Shown here: positions 29,520 through 36,787 of the stretch, piece after piece
Layout: each line of letters opens with the position of its first letter
How positions within the stretch are numbered: position 1 is the first letter of the stretch
Assembly (NCBI RefSeq): GCF_024170165.1
Contig: NZ_JALJXP010000009.1
Span: 186,001 to 250,000 of the forward strand
Source: Pseudomonas nitroreducens
Lineage (GTDB): Bacteria > Pseudomonadota > Gammaproteobacteria > Pseudomonadales > Pseudomonadaceae
Reading direction: 5' to 3'
Length of the DNA stretch: 64,000 nt
Notes under the pieces: generated by a model
The model's input: only the letters and a program-made list of their open reading frames with translations
What the model was told of the DNA's origin: nothing
Databases searched by the model: none
Made by a program: the position numbers and the translations under genes

Positions 29520-30401
29520 ATGAGCCTTTACCAGCCCGGCATTCTCGCCACCCCGGTTCCCGCCCACGCCCGCCACCTGTTCTTCGATCTGAAGTCGCTG
29601 CAGGACCTGCCCGCCGCACTGGATCGCCTGCTGCAGTTCGCCGATGGCGAGCGCGCGGTGGTTGGCTTCGGCGAGTCGCTGGTGCGTGCTCTGGGCCGGC
29701 GCATCGACGGGCTGCGCGAGTTTCCGGCGATCGCCGGCGTCGGCGTCGACAACCCTTCCACCCCGCATGCCCTGTGGGTCTGGCTGCGTGGTGAAGAGCG
29801 TGGCGAGCTGCTCCTGCGCACCCAGCAAGTTCAGTCGCTGCTGGCCCCGGCGCTTGAGCTGGGCAGCCTGACCGAGGCCTTCCGCCATGGCAGCGGCCAC
29901 GACCTGACCGGCTACGAGGACGGCACCGAGAATCCGCAGGACGACGCTGCCATCGCCGCCGCCATCGTTGAAGGTGATGCCGGGCTGGCCGGCGGCAGCT
30001 TCGCCGCGATCCAGCAATGGCGCCACCAGTTGCAGGACTTCGCCGCGCTGCCGCAGCACGAGCGCGACGACATCATGGGTCGCCGCCTGAGCGACAACGA
30101 GGAGCTGGACGACGCGCCGGAATCCGCCCACGTCAAGCGCACCGCCCAGGAGAGCTTCGAGCCGGAAGCCTTCATCGTGCGCCGTTCCATGCCCTGGACC
30201 CTGGGCCAGGACGCCGGCCTGATGTTCCTCGCCTTCGGTTGCACCCTGGATGCCTTCGAAGTGCAGCTGCGCCGCATGAGCGGGCTGGAGGACGGCATCA
30301 CCGACGCGCTGTACCGCTTCAGCCGGCCGCTGACCGGCGGCTACTACTGGTGCCCGCCGCGCAAGGACGGGATGCTCGACCTGAGCGCGCTGCTGGGCTG
30401 A
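29520..30401 (+). CDS. DyP-type heme peroxidase
   Basis: A 293-residue dye-decolorizing peroxidase. The distal GxxDG motif is present in GYEDGTENPQDD, and the probable proximal heme histidine lies in SAHVKRTAQE. There is no signal or Tat leader, so it is cytoplasmic like type B enzymes. No encapsulin shell gene is adjacent, and no C-terminal encapsulin-targeting tail is evident. ATG 29520 follows a typical spacer. It ends just before a terminator. Confidence 0.87.
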   Translation: MSLYQPGILATPVPAHARHLFFDLKSLQDLPAALDRLLQFADGERAVVGFGESLVRALGRRIDGLREFPAIAGVGVDNPSTPHALWVWLRGEERGELLLRTQQVQSLLAPALELGSLTEAFRHGSGHDLTGYEDGTENPQDDAAIAAAIVEGDAGLAGGSFAAIQQWRHQLQDFAALPQHERDDIMGRRLSDNEELDDAPESAHVKRTAQESFEPEAFIVRRSMPWTLGQDAGLMFLAFGCTLDAFEVQLRRMSGLEDGITDALYRFSRPLTGGYYWCPPRKDGMLDLSALLG

Positions 30402-30420
30402 GCCTGCCGTAGTAACGCCA

Positions 30421-30448
30421 AAGCCTCGCCAGCGTGCGGGGCTTTTTT
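30421..30448 (+). terminator. Terminator after the DyP peroxidase gene
   Basis: Stem AAGCCTCGC (30421-30429) pairs with GCGGGGCTT (30436-30444), with one T:G wobble, and is followed by six T residues (30443-30448). It lies 20 bp after the DyP stop codon. Confidence 0.82.
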
Positions 30449-30468
30449 GTGGCCGCTGCGCGGCCAGA

Positions 30469-30532
30469 TCGCGGGCATGGCCCGCTCCTGCAGGGTGTCG
30501 CGTGCTGTTGCAGGAGCGGGCCATGCCCGCGA
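30469..30532. repeat. REP doublet: long perfect inverted repeat
   Basis: Two 24-bp arms (30469-30492 and 30509-30532) are exact reverse complements around a 16-base loop. The right arm reads TGCAGGAGCGGGCCATGCCC and continues GCGA, which is the Pseudomonas REP pattern of a GGAGCGG head and internal hairpin. The pair lies 21 bp past the DyP terminator. Such REP doublets (REPINs) are usually non-autonomous elements mobilised by a RAYT transposase; none is in this window. Confidence 0.8.
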
Positions 30533-30657
30533 ACCCGGTGTGGCACACACCCGCCGGCGACCTCAATGGCCCCCCGATCTTCCGCCGAATTGGCTGTTGG
30601 CCCTCACCGGCGCCGGGCGTAGCGTGGACTCATCTCCCCACTGCCGAGAACGCCGCC

Positions 30658-31071
30658 ATGCCCGCCACCACTTCCCTGAAATGCCTCCTTGCCGGCCTCG
30701 GCCTGGCCCTGAGCCTGCCGCTCTTCGCCCACGACGCCACCCAGGAAAAGATCGAAGTCCAGCAGGAGCAGAAACTCCCCGACGCCGCCGGCAAGAAGGG
30801 CCTGATGATCACCGTTGCCTATGCGCCCGGCCAGGCCTCCGGCGCCCACGTGCACAGTGGCTCGGTATTCGCCTACGTGCTCGAAGGCGCGGTGATCTCC
30901 CAGCTGCAAGGGCAGAAACCGGTGACTTACCAGGCCGGCCAGTCCTGGTACGAGGCGCCGAACACCCCGCACCTGGTGTCGCGCAACGCCAGCAACGAAA
31001 AGCCGGCCAAGCTGCTGGTATGGATGTTGCTGGACGAGAAGGCTCCGGTGCTGACGCCGCTGAAACAGTGA
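30658..31071 (+). CDS. Secreted cupin-domain protein
   Basis: A 137-residue protein with a signal peptide (MPATTSLKCLLAGLGLALSL, cleavage likely at LFAHD) and a single cupin barrel. Cupin motif 1 is recognisable in GAHVHSGSVFAYVLEG, and motif 2 is near the histidine of APNTPHLVSRNAS, so a metal could be bound. It is followed by a clear terminator and probably forms a single-gene unit. The function is unknown; a periplasmic metal-dependent binding or isomerase role is possible. Confidence 0.8.
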   Translation: MPATTSLKCLLAGLGLALSLPLFAHDATQEKIEVQQEQKLPDAAGKKGLMITVAYAPGQASGAHVHSGSVFAYVLEGAVISQLQGQKPVTYQAGQSWYEAPNTPHLVSRNASNEKPAKLLVWMLLDEKAPVLTPLKQ

Positions 31072-31091
31072 GGCTGACGGCGCCTTGAATG

Positions 31092-31118
31092 AGCCCCCGC
31101 TTTGGCGGGGGCTTTTTT
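31092..31118 (+). terminator. Terminator after the cupin gene
   Basis: A perfect 9-bp stem (AGCCCCCGC 31092-31100 / GCGGGGGCT 31105-31113) with loop TTTG runs into six T residues (31113-31118). It lies 20 bp after the cupin stop. Confidence 0.92.
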
Positions 31119-31304
31119 CTGTCAGAGAGTCCTGTGAGTTTCGCGCAAAGCCTTGTAGGACGTGCCTTACAACTGTTTCAAGGCTAACAAAACACCTTTC
31201 TTTTATTGGGGTTTTTCTTTGTTGTAGATCTGGTCAAGAGTGTCCGTGGCAGGTCCGCTCACTGCCTGAAAACCGCGTTCTGACAGAGAGGTTTTCCACA
31301 CACC

Positions 31305-31838
31305 ATGGACACTCCAATTCCTCCCTTCACCCGCCGCACCCTGTTGCGCGCCACTGGCACCCTCACGCTGGGCCTGGCTCTGTATTCGGTAAACCGTCAT
31401 CTGCTGGCAGACGAAGGCGGCGATGAGAGCCTGCTGCGCCTTTCGCTACTGCTCACCGGCCGACCAATGTTGAACAGCCTGCAGGCGGCGCGCATCAACG
31501 ATGCACTGACCGCCAGCGATCCCTCCTTCCCACAGCGGTTGACGCAACTCTCCTGCGCGGTGGCTGACGATGGTTTCGACGACATGCGGCAATTCGCTGA
31601 GTTCTGCGCCCGTCATGAGCCCGCCGTGAAGGTCACCGCCATGGCCATTCTCTCCGCCTGGTACCTGGGCTACACGGGCACGCCCAGCGCCTCGTCCAGC
31701 GAAGATGACGCCCGCTTCATCGCCTTTCGCTCGGCGCTCATGTATGCGCCGACGCTCGACGCCACGGTGATCCCGAGTTTCGCCCGTGGCCGCACCGACT
31801 ACTGGGACCAGCCCCCGGCCACCATCGCCAACGACTGA
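31305..31838 (+). CDS. Membrane FAD-dehydrogenase complex, small (gamma) subunit
   Basis: A 177-residue protein starting with a Tat-type leader: FTRRTLLRATGTLTLGLALYS has the twin arginines and hydrophobic stretch. The mature part resembles the small subunit of gluconate/sorbitol/fructose-type dehydrogenases, which carries the folded flavoprotein across the membrane on its Tat signal. The order small subunit, GMC flavoprotein, multiheme cytochrome c is that of these complexes and resembles P. aeruginosa PA2264-PA2266. The gap to the large subunit is 51 bp. Confidence 0.8.
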   Translation: MDTPIPPFTRRTLLRATGTLTLGLALYSVNRHLLADEGGDESLLRLSLLLTGRPMLNSLQAARINDALTASDPSFPQRLTQLSCAVADDGFDDMRQFAEFCARHEPAVKVTAMAILSAWYLGYTGTPSASSSEDDARFIAFRSALMYAPTLDATVIPSFARGRTDYWDQPPATIAND

Positions 31839-31889
31839 TCCATTCCCTCGCGGGCGCCGCCCGCCTCACTGCACCGGCAGGAACTCCCC

Positions 31890-33476
31890 ATGGCTAGCGA
31901 ATACGACGCCGACGTCATCGTCGTCGGCTCGGGCGCGCTTGGCAGCAGTGCTGCCTATGAACTGGCGCGTCAGGGTCGATCGGTCATCATCCTCGAAGCG
32001 GGCGAGCACATCCCGCGCTGGAAGATCGTCGAGAATTTCCGCACATCGCCGCGCAAGATCAACAACAACGACCCCTATCCGAACCAGCCCTGGGCGATGA
32101 CCTCGTTCACGCCGGGCTACATCGACAATACCGGCTCCTTCGACCTGCTGCCGGGCATGCTCAAGCTGGTCGGCGGCACCACCTGGCACTGGGGCGGCGC
32201 CACCTGGCGCTACGTTCCTAATGACATGAAGCTGAACTCGATCTACGGCGTAGGGCGCGATTGGCCTATCGATTACGACGAACTGGAGCCCTGGTACGTG
32301 CGCGCGGAGTACGCCCTTGGCGTGGCCGGCAGTGACACGGATGACCAGAGCGGGCAGGGCGGTACGACCTTCCCGCCACGCTCCAAGCCTTATCCGGTGC
32401 CACCGGAGGCCGATACCTACTACTTCCAGCGCCTGAGGGACCGTATCGGCCCGGACTACCACTTCATCCACGAACCCAACGCCCGCACCAACCGGCCCTG
32501 GGATGGGCGGCCGGCGTGCAGCGGCAACAACAACTGCATGCCGGTGTGCCCCATTGGCGCCCTCTACTGCGGTGAAGTGCACGCACGCCACGCGGTGGAA
32601 GCGGGGGCGCGGCTGCTGACCGATGCCACCGCCTATCGCCTGGAGAAAGGCCCGGACAAACGCATCGTCGCCGTGCACTACCGCAGCTCCAAGGGCGATG
32701 ACGTGCGCCTGACCGCGCGTTACTTCGTGATCGCCGCCCACGGCCTGGAAACACCCAAGCTGCTGTTGATCTCCGAGGTGGCCAACTCTTCCGACCAGGT
32801 CGGTCGCAACCTGATGGATCACTCCGGCATCGGGCTGCAGTTCCTCGCCGACGAGCCGCTGTGGCCCGGGCGCGGGCAGCTCCAGCAGGGTGGTATCTTC
32901 AACTGGCGCGACGGCGAATTCCGCCGCCGCCACGCGGCGATCAAGCACACCCCGACCAACAGGGTGCCCAACGAGGCAGTCACCCTGCGCCTGTTGCAGG
33001 CCGGCGTGGTCGGCCCCGAGCTGGACCGCCGCATCCGCCACGATGCGGCGCGCTGGGTGGATATTTCCACGGTCTTCGAAATGCTCCCGCACCCGACCAA
33101 TCGTGTGAGCTTCCACCCTGATCGCAAGGATGCCCTGGGCATTCCCACGCTGCGGGTGAACTACGACGTGGACGACTATGTGAAGGCAGCCCGGGAGGTT
33201 GCCCTGGCGGACTACCGCGTGTTCGTGCAGCGCCTGGGCGGCGAAGTGGTGACGGACGATACCGGTTGGCAGAACCGCGACCACCTGATGGGCTCGGTAA
33301 TCATGGGTCATGACCCGAAGGATTCGGTGGTCAACGGCGAGTGCCGTTGCTGGGATCATCCCAACCTGTTCCTGGCCACCACTGGGGTAATCCCGGCATC
33401 GGGGGTGATCAACCCGACGCTGACCGGTGTCGCCCTGAGCCTGCGCATCGCCGACATCATCGGTAGGGAGGTCTGA
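31890..33476 (+). CDS. GMC flavoprotein, large subunit of membrane sugar/gluconate-type dehydrogenase
   Basis: A 528-residue FAD-dependent GMC-family oxidoreductase. The FAD fold is at the N-terminus (VIVVGSGALGSSAAYELARQ), and the C-terminal GMC region contains SVIMGHDPKDSVVNGE and GVINPTLTGVALSLRIAD. A cysteine cluster C210, C216 and C220 (CSGNNNCMPVCP), plus C227, matches the site of the [3Fe-4S] cluster in FAD glucose and fructose dehydrogenases. It has no signal of its own and likely rides with the Tat subunit. Gluconate (giving 2-ketogluconate) is a good candidate because gcd is in the same window, but other polyols or sugars are possible. Confidence 0.83.
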   Translation: MASEYDADVIVVGSGALGSSAAYELARQGRSVIILEAGEHIPRWKIVENFRTSPRKINNNDPYPNQPWAMTSFTPGYIDNTGSFDLLPGMLKLVGGTTWHWGGATWRYVPNDMKLNSIYGVGRDWPIDYDELEPWYVRAEYALGVAGSDTDDQSGQGGTTFPPRSKPYPVPPEADTYYFQRLRDRIGPDYHFIHEPNARTNRPWDGRPACSGNNNCMPVCPIGALYCGEVHARHAVEAGARLLTDATAYRLEKGPDKRIVAVHYRSSKGDDVRLTARYFVIAAHGLETPKLLLISEVANSSDQVGRNLMDHSGIGLQFLADEPLWPGRGQLQQGGIFNWRDGEFRRRHAAIKHTPTNRVPNEAVTLRLLQAGVVGPELDRRIRHDAARWVDISTVFEMLPHPTNRVSFHPDRKDALGIPTLRVNYDVDDYVKAAREVALADYRVFVQRLGGEVVTDDTGWQNRDHLMGSVIMGHDPKDSVVNGECRCWDHPNLFLATTGVIPASGVINPTLTGVALSLRIADIIGREV

Positions 33477-33478
33477 GC

Positions 33479-34870
33479 ATGAAGACGCTCAGTTTCGGAT
33501 TCCTGCTGTGCCTGACTGGAGCCGCCCACGCGGCGCCGGCTGCAGATGACAGCAACCGTGAGCTGGTGGAACAGGGTCGCTACGTGGCGCTGCTCGCCGA
33601 CTGCCAGGCTTGCCATAGCGCACCCGGCGGCAAGCCTTTCGCGGGTGGCTATGAAATCCACACACCGATGGGGCCGATCTTCGCGAGCAACATCACCCCA
33701 TCGCAGCGATACGGCATCGGCGCTTATAGCGAGGCCCAGTTCAGTGCGGCGCTACGCAAGGGCAAGCGGGCCGATGGCGCCAACCTCTACCCGGCCATGC
33801 CGTACACCGCCTACCGCGGCATGAGCGACAAGGATATCCATGCGCTCTACGTCTACTTCAAGCAGGGCGTGGCGCCGGTAGAGCAGGCTGCGACGCTGAC
33901 CAGTCTGCCGTTTCCGTTCAACTGGCGCCCGCTGATGAGCCTCTGGAACGGCCTGTTCCTGGGCGCCGCACAGGCTCCGGTCAACGGCGCTCAGCAGCCG
34001 ATCGAGCGAGGGCGCTACCTGGTCGACGTGCTTGGCCATTGCGGCACCTGCCATACGCCGCGCAACGCTCTGCTGGCCGAGATGGGCGGCAGTTACCTGG
34101 GCGGCGCTGCGGTGGGTGGCTGGTATGCGCCGAACATCACTTCCGACCCGGTCAGCGGCATTGGTACCTGGAGTCAGGAGGATCTTGTGCATTACCTGCG
34201 CACCGGCCATCTGGAGGGCAAGGGGCAGGCCGGGGGTGGCATGGCAGAGGCGGTCAGCGAGAGCCTGCGGCACCTGGACGAAAGCGACCTGCAAGCCATG
34301 GCGACCTACCTGCGCACGGTGTCGCCGATTCGTGACCCGGTCCAGTCGGTGCAACGTTCCACCTTCGCCGGGCGCCAGGAACCGCCGAGTGAGCTGGAGC
34401 CATTGCTGGATCGCCACCCCCAATCGCTGGCAGACAGCACCGTGCTCGATGGCGCACGGCTCTACAACGCCGCCTGCGCCAGTTGTCACCAGATCGACGG
34501 GGCCGGTACGCAGAACCAGTTCTACCCTTCGCTGACGCATAACAGCGCCACCGGTGATGTGCATGCCGGCAGCCTGGTCATGGCCATCCTGCGGGGCGTC
34601 GAACGCAACACCAACAGCTACCAGGTCGCCATGCCGGCCTTCGCCGATCAATTGGACGACGGACAAGTGGCGGCCGTGAGCAACTATGTGCTGCAGCACT
34701 TCGGCAATCCGGCGTTGCAGGTGACTGCCGAGGACGTGGAGGAGTCCCGCGCGGGAGGTGGTCGGCCTTTGCTCCTGCGGGCAATGCCCTATGGGGTGAT
34801 GCTGCTGGTGTTGGTCCTGCTACTCGCAGGCTTGGCGCTGGGGCAACGCTTGCGCAGAAGAAAGGCCTGA
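33479..34870 (+). CDS. Triheme cytochrome c subunit of the FAD dehydrogenase
   Basis: A 463-residue cytochrome c with a signal peptide (MKTLSFGFLLCLTGAAHAAP), three heme sites (CQACH, CGTCH, CASCH) in three successive cytochrome domains, and a C-terminal membrane anchor (VMLLVLVLLLAGLALG) with a basic tail. It should take electrons from the GMC subunit and hand them to ubiquinone. It starts 2 bp after the flavoprotein stop, so the three genes form one operon. Confidence 0.9.
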   Translation: MKTLSFGFLLCLTGAAHAAPAADDSNRELVEQGRYVALLADCQACHSAPGGKPFAGGYEIHTPMGPIFASNITPSQRYGIGAYSEAQFSAALRKGKRADGANLYPAMPYTAYRGMSDKDIHALYVYFKQGVAPVEQAATLTSLPFPFNWRPLMSLWNGLFLGAAQAPVNGAQQPIERGRYLVDVLGHCGTCHTPRNALLAEMGGSYLGGAAVGGWYAPNITSDPVSGIGTWSQEDLVHYLRTGHLEGKGQAGGGMAEAVSESLRHLDESDLQAMATYLRTVSPIRDPVQSVQRSTFAGRQEPPSELEPLLDRHPQSLADSTVLDGARLYNAACASCHQIDGAGTQNQFYPSLTHNSATGDVHAGSLVMAILRGVERNTNSYQVAMPAFADQLDDGQVAAVSNYVLQHFGNPALQVTAEDVEESRAGGGRPLLLRAMPYGVMLLVLVLLLAGLALGQRLRRRKA

Positions 34871-34880
34871 GGCCACGAGA

Positions 34881-34906
34881 AGAAGGCCCCCGCACAGGGC
34901 GGGGGC
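34881..34906 (-). terminator. Terminator of the quinate/shikimate-locus MFS gene
   Basis: Stem GCCCCCGC (34886-34893) / GCGGGGGC (34899-34906) with loop ACAGG. On the minus strand the stem is followed by CTTCTTCTCG, a weak T-rich tract. It lies between two convergent genes and may serve mainly the minus-strand one. Confidence 0.65.
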
Positions 34907-34913
34907 TGCTGGG

Positions 34914-36260
34914 TCACGCCGGCGCGCCGGGCACCTTGCGCGGAGCCATGAAGAACATCCAGACCAGGGCCAGGAAGTACATGGTCGGGATGATGGTGAA
35001 GAGGATGGCGTAGTTGTTGTGGGTGACGGTAAGGATGTAGCCGACGATCTGGGTCATGAACATGCCGCCAATCGCGGCGAACATGCCGCCAAAGCCGAAC
35101 ACCGTGCTCATCAGGTGCTTGGGCGTGTAGTCCATCACCAGGCTCCAGATGTTCGCCGTCCACGCCTGGTGCGCGCCGACGCCCAGGGCGATGGCGGCCA
35201 CCGCGACCCACAGGCCACTGGCCTTGGCGGCGAAGATCACGCCGATGATCGCGCAGGCACAGATGAACATCGACAGCAGGCGCGCATGGATGGAGTTCAT
35301 GCCACGGCCGATCAGCCAGGACGAGAGGATGCCGCCGCCGATGCTGCCGAAGTCCGCGGTCAGCCAGATCAGCATCAGCGGGATGCCCATCTGGGTGACG
35401 CTGATGCCCAGGCCGTATTGCTGGTTGAGGAACGGCGGCAACCAGTAGAGGTAGAACCAGAACACCGGCGCGGTCAGCGAGTAGGCCAGGGCGAAGGCCC
35501 AGGTGCCGCGCATGCGCAGGATGGTGGAGAAGGGCACGCGTTCGGCGGGCGGCTCGTCGGCCTCCTGGATGTAGTCCAGCTCGCTCTGCTTCACCGTCGG
35601 ATGCTCTTCGGGGTTGAAGTACTTCAGGCTCCACAGCACCACCCAGACGAAGCCCAGCGCGCTCATGCACAGGAACGCCGCCTGCCAGCCCCAGGCCGCG
35701 AGGATCAGCGGCAGCAGCGCGGGAGTGACCATGGCGCCGACGTTGGTGCCGGCATTGAAGATACCGGTGGCCATGGCCCGCTCGCCGGCTGGGAACCACA
35801 GGCGGGTGGTCTTCACGCAGGCCGGGTAGTTGGCGGCTTCCGTCAGGCCGAGGATGAAGCGGCAGACCATGAAGCCGGCCGCCGAGCTGGCCAGACCGTG
35901 GGCGCCGGTGGCGAAGCTCCACAGCAGCACGGCGAAGAAGAACGCGCGCTTCACGCCGATGCGGTCGATCAGCCGGCCCTGCAGCACGAAGCCGATGGCG
36001 TAGCCGACCTGGAACCAGAAGTTGATGTTGGCGTAGTCCATGGCCGTCCAGGCCATCTTCTCGGCGAGCACCGGCTGCATCACGCCCAGGGCGGCGCGGT
36101 CGATGTAGTTCAGGGTGGTGGCGAAGAACACCAGGGCGAGCATGCCCCAGCGCACCTTGCCGACCGCCATGGCGCCACGCACCTTGCCGAAGAACGAGGA
36201 ACCGTGCGGGGAGACCGCGGCGAGGGGAGCGGATTGCGTATGGATCATGATCGGGGCCAT
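34914..36260 (-). CDS. MFS transporter of the quinate/shikimate locus
   Basis: A 448-residue ACS-type major facilitator with about 12 membrane helices. Typical features are TTLNYIDRAALGVMQPVLAE in helix 1 and the RFILGLTEAANYPACVKTTR segment. The family imports organic acids with protons. It is divergent from quiC, and in P. aeruginosa the matching gene (PA0241) precedes the quiC homologue. The likely cargo is therefore quinate, shikimate or dehydroshikimate (inference). An internal ATG at 36248 is an alternative start. Confidence 0.82.
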   Translation of the reverse strand: MAPIMIHTQSAPLAAVSPHGSSFFGKVRGAMAVGKVRWGMLALVFFATTLNYIDRAALGVMQPVLAEKMAWTAMDYANINFWFQVGYAIGFVLQGRLIDRIGVKRAFFFAVLLWSFATGAHGLASSAAGFMVCRFILGLTEAANYPACVKTTRLWFPAGERAMATGIFNAGTNVGAMVTPALLPLILAAWGWQAAFLCMSALGFVWVVLWSLKYFNPEEHPTVKQSELDYIQEADEPPAERVPFSTILRMRGTWAFALAYSLTAPVFWFYLYWLPPFLNQQYGLGISVTQMGIPLMLIWLTADFGSIGGGILSSWLIGRGMNSIHARLLSMFICACAIIGVIFAAKASGLWVAVAAIALGVGAHQAWTANIWSLVMDYTPKHLMSTVFGFGGMFAAIGGMFMTQIVGYILTVTHNNYAILFTIIPTMYFLALVWMFFMAPRKVPGAPA

Positions 36261-36675
36261 CCGTTATCGGGCTGACGCGCAGCCTCAGGAATTATTGTCG
36301 TGCCGCAGGCATCCCGCGTGCTCCACCGCCGATCGGCGTGGGCAACAGGAAAGACGTGCGGTGGCTGGCGAAAATCAGTGCGCGCGGTGGCGCCCGAGCA
36401 GGCAGCACAGACCTGGCATCAGGCGTGCCAGGACGGTTTGCCGGTGGGGGATGGAGGCAGCGAGGCGAGGGTGGGGGATGTACATGAGCATTTACCCGTT
36501 CTTGAAATTGTTATGGATGACACGCAGGCCATCTCGCAGCGGCTTTGTGTACTTCTCCAGGCAAGGCAGGTGGCTGGAGAGCAGCCGGGTTGCGTCGACG
36601 TGGCTAAATCTTGAGCAGCGGCCGGAACAGCGTCAATTCGATAAACGGCCTTTGGTTCGGTAATCGAACACAAAA
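36261..36675. other. Non-coding stretch upstream of quiC
   Basis: About 415 bp between the MFS gene and the quiC operator-like site. Short open frames exist on both strands (for example 36300-36614 plus), but none has a good ribosome binding site or recognisable motif. The stretch should contain the minus-strand MFS promoter. I see no RNA gene or repeat in it. Confidence 0.4.
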
Positions 36676-36691
36676 CTAACCAGTTAGTACA
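36676..36691 (+). promoter_or_regulatory. Operator-like site upstream of quiC
   Basis: CTAACCAGTTAGTACA contains the perfect palindrome CTAAC-CA-GTTAG. It matches, at 13 of 16 positions and in the same orientation relative to the gene, a site upstream of aroQ (40908-40923). It lies 96 bp before the quiC start. The TetR regulator at 38799-39464 is the obvious candidate to bind both (inference). Confidence 0.55.
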
Positions 36692-36787
36692 CTTTAAATT
36701 GCTGCCGGCCCCGACCGCCAGAATAATCAGACTCAGCCGGAGACCGATTCCAGAAAGCCCTCACCCCGCCCGGCAGGAGTTCCCCAG

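Noticed and set aside
29520-30401. Encapsulin cargo peroxidase
   Set aside because: No encapsulin gene adjacent and no targeting tail evident at the C-terminus of the DyP protein.
36300-36614. 104-codon frame in the MFS-quiC gap
   Set aside because: No ribosome binding site, no motif, and competing frames of similar quality on both strands.
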